Made by a program: the position numbers and the translations under genes | The notes under the pieces: model-generated | What the model was told of the DNA's origin: nothing | Seen by the model: only the letters and a program-made list of their open reading frames with translations | The model's database searches: none | NCBI GenBank assembly: GCA_902780455.1 | Contig: CACZFO010000010.1 | Coordinates: forward strand, 1-46,611 | Length of the DNA: 46,611 nucleotides | Direction of reading: 5' to 3' | Source: an uncultured Bacteroidia bacterium | GTDB taxonomy: Bacteria > Bacteroidota > Bacteroidia > Bacteroidales > UBA932 | Shown here: in pieces, positions 42,735-46,611 of the stretch | Numbering within the stretch: position 1 is the first letter of the stretch | How the letters are laid out: every line of letters starts with the position of its first letter

Positions 42735-44681
42735 ATGTTATCTAAAGAACTGATAATACCACAGACCATAACAGTCATAGGAGCTTCAAACGACCTGCTC
42801 ACTCCGGGGGGAAGCCTTATGAAGAACCTGATAATGAGCAACTATCAGGGAAATATATTTGCAGTTTCCAAGACTTCTGATATTGTCCAGGGCATCAAGG
42901 CTTACCACTACCTGGTGGATATTCCCGACACCGACATGGCCTTTATCGCAGAGGATAACGGAAACACCCTGGGGCTTATCGAGACTCTCTGCCAGAAGAA
43001 GAGCTGCAAGGCAATTGTAGTTTTCCCCGACAGGATTTCAGCACCGTCGCTGACAGACAGCCAGATAATGGAGAAGACCGGTGATATATGCCGCAAGTTC
43101 GGAGTGACCCTCATAGGCCCGAACTCCTCCGGTATTGCAGTTGAAAACTACTGCGGAGTCTATACCAATGCTTCTGTAAAGAAAGGCGGGCACGTAGACA
43201 TCATATCATCGTCCAGGACCATAATATCGTATATGGTTGAAACGGCTCCACGGTACGGCCTCAACATCTCGGGTATTTTCTCCGTAGGCTATTCGCCTCT
43301 TACCACGGTTGAGGACATTCTCGGATGGATGGACGACAACTGGGACACTTACGGAACCCCTAACAAGGTAATAGCCATCTATATAGAAAGGATTTCCGAT
43401 TCTGTCCAGATGATGGCCCGATGCCGCTCTCTCATAAGCAAGGGTGCCGGAATAGTTGGAGTACTGGCTTCCCATAACAAGGTAATAGCCGCCCTCTTCC
43501 GCAAATGCGGAATCATCAGGGCCTACGGAAGGGACGAACTGATAAACATCGTTTCCATAATGTCCAAAGGACGTCCGGACGGAAACCGCATAGCCATACT
43601 CACCCAGGCCGGAGGACCGGCTGTAATGCTCAGCGATGTTCTCAGGCAGAACGGAGTTTCTGTTCCGTCGATATTCTTTGAGGACTACAGTTTTGGCAAG
43701 ACTGCCGGGCAGATTTCTTCCCTGATTGATTCGCTTGACAAGGATCCCGAGGTAGACGGGACGGTTGTCATTTTCGGCCAGAGGGAGATGAGCGATTCAT
43801 CGGAAGTTTCAAACGTCATTTTCAGGAAGGTGCGCCAGACTGAGAAGCCACTCTACCCCCTCTTCTCCTCAGAATCATCCTATCAGGAATATATAAAGGA
43901 GTTCCACAAGCAGGGAGGAGTCACATTCTCCGATGAAGTGGTCTTCGGAAATGCACTCTCAAAGGTCATATCCACCCCTACCCTCAAGGATGAGGCTTCA
44001 TTTCCGGCAATAGACAGGTACCTTGTCAAAAGAGCCATGGACGAGAGTCCTGAAGGCTGGATGTCGCCGTTCATGGTCCAGCAGGTCCTTGACGCCAGCG
44101 GTATCAACCGTATCCGTCAGATTGTCTCCCTTACCGAGGAAGAAGCTGTGGAAGCTGCAATTTCCATAGGTTACCCGGTGGTACTTAAGGTTATAGGTCC
44201 GCTTCACAAGACTGAGGTAGACGGAGTTTCGCTGAACATTACGGACGAGCACACCTTGCGCTCCGAATTCCAGAGGATGAGCAACATCGAGGGTGTTACC
44301 GGGTTCGTCGTGCAGCCTATGATAGATTCCCATGTCACAGAACTTCAGATTGCTTCAGTCCGCCAGCCGAATTTCGCTCCTCTGATTTCCTGCTCGCTTG
44401 GGGGCATCTTTGCAGACGCGATGGAAGACATCAGTTACTGCATGGCTCCGGTTTCTCCACAGGAGGCAGACAAGATGATCAAGAGTCTCAAGGCCTACCC
44501 TATCATAGAAGGTTACAGGGGGCAGGAAGGAGTCAACCAGGCGCTGTTCAGCGAGCTCATAAGGAGAGTTTCCGCCCTCTGCACGTTAATGCCACAGATC
44601 GTGGAGATGGAATTGAACCCTGTTTTCGGCGACGAGCGGGACATAGTAGTAGTGGGCGCAAGGATAAAGATTGAAAAATAA
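42735..44681 (+). CDS. ADP-forming acetyl/acyl-CoA synthetase-like protein with altered active site
   Basis: The 648-residue chain has the fused layout of NDP-forming acyl-CoA synthetases: a CoA-binding domain (TVIGASND, IGPNSSG), succinyl-CoA-ligase-like domains, and a C-terminal ATP-grasp domain (VLKVIGPLHKTEVDGV with H491, and VEMELNPVF). Such enzymes make acetate and ATP from acetyl-CoA. Around the phosphohistidine site the family reads roughly KxGxSxxGxxAAxSHTG plus about ten residues; here only LASHNKVIAALFRK remains. H247 may stand for the catalytic His, but some 18 residues appear missing, and the NPxD segment after the first ligase domain is not seen. It may be an inactive or re-purposed paralogue. 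A 52-residue membrane protein follows after seven bases. Confidence 0.78.
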   Translation: MLSKELIIPQTITVIGASNDLLTPGGSLMKNLIMSNYQGNIFAVSKTSDIVQGIKAYHYLVDIPDTDMAFIAEDNGNTLGLIETLCQKKSCKAIVVFPDRISAPSLTDSQIMEKTGDICRKFGVTLIGPNSSGIAVENYCGVYTNASVKKGGHVDIISSSRTIISYMVETAPRYGLNISGIFSVGYSPLTTVEDILGWMDDNWDTYGTPNKVIAIYIERISDSVQMMARCRSLISKGAGIVGVLASHNKVIAALFRKCGIIRAYGRDELINIVSIMSKGRPDGNRIAILTQAGGPAVMLSDVLRQNGVSVPSIFFEDYSFGKTAGQISSLIDSLDKDPEVDGTVVIFGQREMSDSSEVSNVIFRKVRQTEKPLYPLFSSESSYQEYIKEFHKQGGVTFSDEVVFGNALSKVISTPTLKDEASFPAIDRYLVKRAMDESPEGWMSPFMVQQVLDASGINRIRQIVSLTEEEAVEAAISIGYPVVLKVIGPLHKTEVDGVSLNITDEHTLRSEFQRMSNIEGVTGFVVQPMIDSHVTELQIASVRQPNFAPLISCSLGGIFADAMEDISYCMAPVSPQEADKMIKSLKAYPIIEGYRGQEGVNQALFSELIRRVSALCTLMPQIVEMELNPVFGDERDIVVVGARIKIEK

Positions 44682-44688
44682 ACGTAAG

Positions 44689-44847
44689 ATGAAAAAAATT
44701 GCACTTTGGTGGAAATCTTTGGATCCTTCCATGAAAGCACTGATACTCATTGGAATAATTTGCATCATAGGAATCATACTCAGATGGGAATACGTCAGCG
44801 GAGGAATCAAAAAAGGTTTCAATTACTTTGGAGGTGAAACACATTAG
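44689..44847 (+). CDS. 52-residue single-helix membrane protein
   Basis: An ATG at 44689 opens a 52-codon frame ending at TAG 44845-44847. The peptide has a basic, Trp-rich start (MKKIALWWKS), the segment DPSMKA, a very hydrophobic helix rich in Ile (about 18-31), then RWEYVSGGIKKGFNYF. The positive-inside pattern and clear helix support a real inner-membrane protein of unknown function. It is seven bases after the synthetase-like gene and just ahead of a promoter for the coiled-coil/zapA genes. An opposite-strand frame covers this area but lacks family features. Confidence 0.65.
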   Translation: MKKIALWWKSLDPSMKALILIGIICIIGIILRWEYVSGGIKKGFNYFGGETH

Positions 44848-44859
44848 CTTATTTTTGAT

Positions 44860-44867
44860 TAAATTTG
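44860..44867 (+). promoter_or_regulatory. -7 promoter box for the coiled-coil/zapA genes
   Basis: TAAATTTG matches TAnnTTTG fully, with ten bases before ATG 44878. Confidence 0.6.
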
Positions 44868-44877
44868 CACGATTGCT

Positions 44878-45177
44878 ATGGCTATGAGGAATGAAACGGA
44901 AAAGACCCTGGACCAGCTTGAGAACTTGATTCAGGAGCTGGTGAGAAGGTACGAAGTTGCCGTCAGGGACCGTTCTGACCTTCAGGCCGAATTGAGCAGG
45001 ACAAAAACTGAATTGACTAACGCTAAAAACAAGATAACGGAACAGGAGAAAAAACTGGAGCATTTCGAGTTGAGACAAGCGTTCTTTTCCGGTGAGGGGT
45101 CTGACAAGAGGGCAAGGAAGCAGCTGGGGAAGATCGTAAAAGAGATAGACAAGTGCATCTCGCTGTTGAACGAATGA
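44878..45177 (+). CDS. Small coiled-coil protein upstream of zapA (ZapB-like by context)
   Basis: This 99-residue, highly charged protein has heptad-like spacing through most of its length (LDQLENLIQELVRRYE, LQAELSRTKTELTNAKNKI), so a parallel coiled coil is likely, with a short basic helix at the end (KQLGKIVKEIDKCISLL). It lacks a signal peptide. Its stop is one base before the zapA start, so it is probably made with ZapA and could bridge ZapA to other division proteins as ZapB does in E. coli. That is inference from context and shape, not sequence identity. ATG 44884 is an alternative start two codons in. Confidence 0.7.
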   Translation: MAMRNETEKTLDQLENLIQELVRRYEVAVRDRSDLQAELSRTKTELTNAKNKITEQEKKLEHFELRQAFFSGEGSDKRARKQLGKIVKEIDKCISLLNE

Positions 45178-45178
45178 T

Positions 45179-45481
45179 ATGGCACTCAAGCAAAGCAACA
45201 TACAGGTTACTGTGGTGATAGACGGTATTTCCTTGAAATACAACTGTTCACCTGCAGAAGCCGAGCTTCTGCTCAAGGCCGAGGACCTGATCAACAGCGA
45301 AATCGAAGCCTTCAGGAGGAACCGAGACAGCATCTCCTCTGATTACAACAAGACCCTGATAGCAGTTATGATAAAACTTGTGATGGGAGCTTTGAGGAAA
45401 GAGAGCGACGTGGAAGACACTATGGTATCCTTGAAGGAAATCAATTCTCAACTTGCTGAATATCTCCAGCATAGCAAATAG
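45179..45481 (+). CDS. zapA: Cell division protein ZapA
   Basis: The 100-residue protein has the ZapA beta-hairpin head (VTVVIDGISLKYNCSPAEAELLLKAEDLINSEI) and a long C-terminal helix that would form the tetrameric coiled coil. ZapA bundles FtsZ filaments at the division site. The order coiled-coil gene-zapA-structured RNA-rny resembles the zapA-ssrS neighbourhood of E. coli for the RNA part. One base separates it from the upstream gene. Confidence 0.85.
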   Translation: MALKQSNIQVTVVIDGISLKYNCSPAEAELLLKAEDLINSEIEAFRRNRDSISSDYNKTLIAVMIKLVMGALRKESDVEDTMVSLKEINSQLAEYLQHSK

Positions 45482-45492
45482 GTAGAACCTTT

Positions 45493-45681
45493 AGCCGGTA
45501 AGAGGCTCTTTGCGAAAATCAACACTAAAACAATCCCGGGCCCCAAAGGACAGACAATGACAGGCCTAGGTTACCTTTAGGGGGATTCCGCATGCGGGAC
45601 GTTGGAAGCCAGCGTCTGGAACAGGGCCCAAATCTTATCTTATAAGATTTTTCGAAAACAGCCCTCTTGCCGGCTTTTTTA
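45493..45681 (+). ncRNA. Structured RNA, probable 6S (ssrS)-like RNA
   Basis: This 189-base stretch between zapA and rny has no good reading frame. Its ends pair: AGCCGGTAAGAGGCT (45493-45507) with 45660-45675, one bulge and one wobble, extended by GCGAAAATC pairing near 45647-45654. Inside are GGGCCC pairing between 45538-45543 and 45624-45629, a hairpin GACGTTGG/CCAGCGTC (45598-45616) and AATCTTAT/ATAAGATT (45631-45649). A T-run (45675-45680) follows the closing stem, so that stem doubles as terminator. Size, a closing stem around an open middle and the position after zapA, as for E. coli ssrS, suggest 6S RNA; 6S RNA binds RNA polymerase. Another Bacteroidales structured RNA family is the alternative. 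Confidence 0.65.
45660..45681 (+). terminator. 3' end/terminator of the structured RNA
   Basis: The 3' arm of the closing stem is followed directly by TTTTTT. Pairing is long-range rather than a local hairpin, so termination would need the whole RNA to fold. The rny ATG is 16 bases further. Confidence 0.5.
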
Positions 45682-45696
45682 TACTAAAGCATTATT

Positions 45697-46611
45697 ATGG
45701 TAAGTTTTTTGACATTTATTTTATTGGCGGTAGCCGCACTCATCGCCGGACTGATATTGGGATTCTTGATAGTTCGTCCAATAGTACTGAAAAACAAGAA
45801 ATCAAAGATCCTTATGGAGGCTGAGAAGGAGGGAGAAGACATCAAGAAGGAGAAAATATTCCAGGCAAAGGAGAAGTTCCTCCAGCTCAAAAGCGAGCAC
45901 GAACAGTACATCAACAGCAAGAACAATGCTCTTCGCGATGCTGAGAACAAACTCAAGCAGAGGGAGATGCAGCTTAACCAGCAGAACTCCGAACTGACCC
46001 GCAGGGAGAAGGAGATAGACGCCATACGCAATAACCTCCGGCTTCAGGCGGACATCGTGGCAAAGAAGAGCGAAGAATACGAGAAACTCCGCCAGCAGGA
46101 GATCGTCCAGATGGAAAACATTGCGGGAATGACGGCTGAAGAAGCCAAGAAGCACCTCATGGAGGCCATGAAGGCAGAAGCCAGGACTGATGCCCAGTCC
46201 TACATCAACGATGTGATGGATGAGGCCCGCCTAAGTGCTTCCAAGGAGGCCAAAAGGATAGTTATCAACACCATCCAGAGGACTGCCCCTGAAATTGCAA
46301 TAGAGAATGCGGTAACGGTGTTCAATATTGACAACGACGAGATAAAGGGAAGGATTATCGGCCGCGAGGGCAGGAACATCCGTGCTCTTGAAGCCGCTAC
46401 TGGTGTTGAGATTGTTGTAGATGACACTCCTGAGGCAATCCTCCTTTCTGCCTTTGACCCGGTACGCAGGGAGGTTGCAAGGCTTGCCCTCCACCAGTTG
46501 GTTGCAGACGGCAGAATCCATCCTGCAAGGATTGAGGAAGTTGTTGAAAAGGTAAAGAAGCAGCTTGAAGATGAGATACTTGAGACAGGCAAGCGTACCT
46601 GCATAGATTTG
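45697..46611 (+). CDS. rny: Ribonuclease Y, C-terminal part beyond window
   Basis: The 305 residues present run from ATG 45697 to the window edge. They show an N-terminal membrane helix ([20 protein letters not shown]), a long charged coiled coil (about 30-190), the linker [12 protein letters not shown], and the KH RNA-binding domain ([16 protein letters not shown]). The HD phosphohydrolase domain with the catalytic site should lie just outside. RNase Y is the membrane-anchored endonuclease that starts mRNA decay. No Shine-Dalgarno site is seen; the start is 16 bases past the RNA terminator, so promoter position is unclear and read-through may be used. Confidence 0.94.
   Translation, partial: MVSFLTFILLAVAALIAGLILGFLIVRPIVLKNKKSKILMEAEKEGEDIKKEKIFQAKEKFLQLKSEHEQYINSKNNALRDAENKLKQREMQLNQQNSELTRREKEIDAIRNNLRLQADIVAKKSEEYEKLRQQEIVQMENIAGMTAEEAKKHLMEAMKAEARTDAQSYINDVMDEARLSASKEAKRIVINTIQRTAPEIAIENAVTVFNIDNDEIKGRIIGREGRNIRALEAATGVEIVVDDTPEAILLSAFDPVRREVARLALHQLVADGRIHPARIEEVVEKVKKQLEDEILETGKRTCIDL

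Noticed and set aside
44557..45333. 258-residue minus-strand frame across the end of the synthetase-like gene to zapA
   Set aside because: It spans four sense genes and a promoter, and its composition looks like reverse-complement coiled coil.
45482..45696. tmRNA, SRP RNA or RNase P RNA in the zapA-rny gap
   Set aside because: No tRNA-like CCA end, no SRP GGAAGG-type tip and no RNase P core signature were found; a 6S-like fold fits better.
1..46611. CRISPR arrays, insertion sequences, phage genes, tRNA or rRNA genes
   Set aside because: No repeated spacer pattern, transposase, integrase or RNA-gene signature was seen on either strand by eye; short or diverged examples could be missed.

Overview
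The window looks like a chromosome segment from an anaerobic, Gram-negative member of the Bacteroidota, most likely order Bacteroidales. Four things support this. The promoters repeatedly show the TAnnTTTG -7 box of that phylum, mostly without Shine-Dalgarno sequences. Several families are typical of the group: a TamL lipoprotein, a long NagB/PIG-L fusion, DUF4919, a Fibrobacter-major-paralogous-type lipoprotein, and a short Flavobacteria/Bacteroides-type arginine decarboxylase. There are two Kdo (LPS) genes. There is also a fermentative gene set of ATP-dependent PEP carboxykinase, HydE, EtfAB and acyl-CoA dehydrogenase. No phage, IS element, CRISPR array, tRNA or rRNA was seen, and no gene-free gap exceeds about 215 bases.

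Layout. 1-3612 (minus): a tightly coupled run of nicotinamidase-like hydrolase, rlmD, GT2 glycosyltransferase and a truncated flippase. 3775-5127 (minus) is a DUF389 membrane protein, divergent from 5204-10060 (plus): rarA, then a terminator and promoter, then kdsA, a NagB-like/PIG-L fusion and a CBM9-like exported protein. 10061-12391 (minus) is tamL. 12521-14694 (plus) is arginine decarboxylase and a SpoU-type rRNA methyltransferase. 14696-23303 (minus) holds valS, a Ca2+ P-type ATPase, a thioesterase, tatA, tatC and an ABC-F protein. 23413-28638 (plus) holds DUF3467, etfB, etfA, acyl-CoA dehydrogenase, kdsC and maf. 28635-31745 (minus) is recQ with a co-transcribed unknown membrane protein. 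31836-36672 (plus) is two lipoproteins, pckA, hydE and a DUF4919 protein. 36676-42652 (minus) is a second GT2/flippase pair, aquaporin, an MBL hydrolase, purine nucleoside phosphorylase and an MTA/SAH-type deaminase. 42735-46611 (plus) is an unusual ADP-forming acyl-CoA synthetase-like protein, a 52-residue membrane protein, a coiled-coil protein, zapA, a structured 6S-like RNA and the first two thirds of rny.

How the genes fit together. kdsA and kdsC serve Kdo synthesis, and the GT2/flippase pairs, tamL and tatAC serve envelope assembly and export. EtfAB with the acyl-CoA dehydrogenase forms an electron-transfer unit. The deaminase and purine phosphorylase form a nucleoside salvage pair, and the coiled-coil protein with ZapA a probable division unit. 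Genes are packed very tightly: ATGA overlaps are common, and all four convergent junctions have essentially no DNA between stop codons.

The most notable anomalies are these. The purine phosphorylase and MBL genes overlap by 76 bp, and each looks damaged at the shared end. The NagB-like domain has altered catalytic residues. The ADP-forming synthetase-like protein seems to have lost its phosphohistidine loop. kdsA has a terminator, promoter and start codon within 48 bases, with an almost leaderless transcript. Strong hairpins sit in the pckA and valS leaders. No clearly new multi-gene system was identified.
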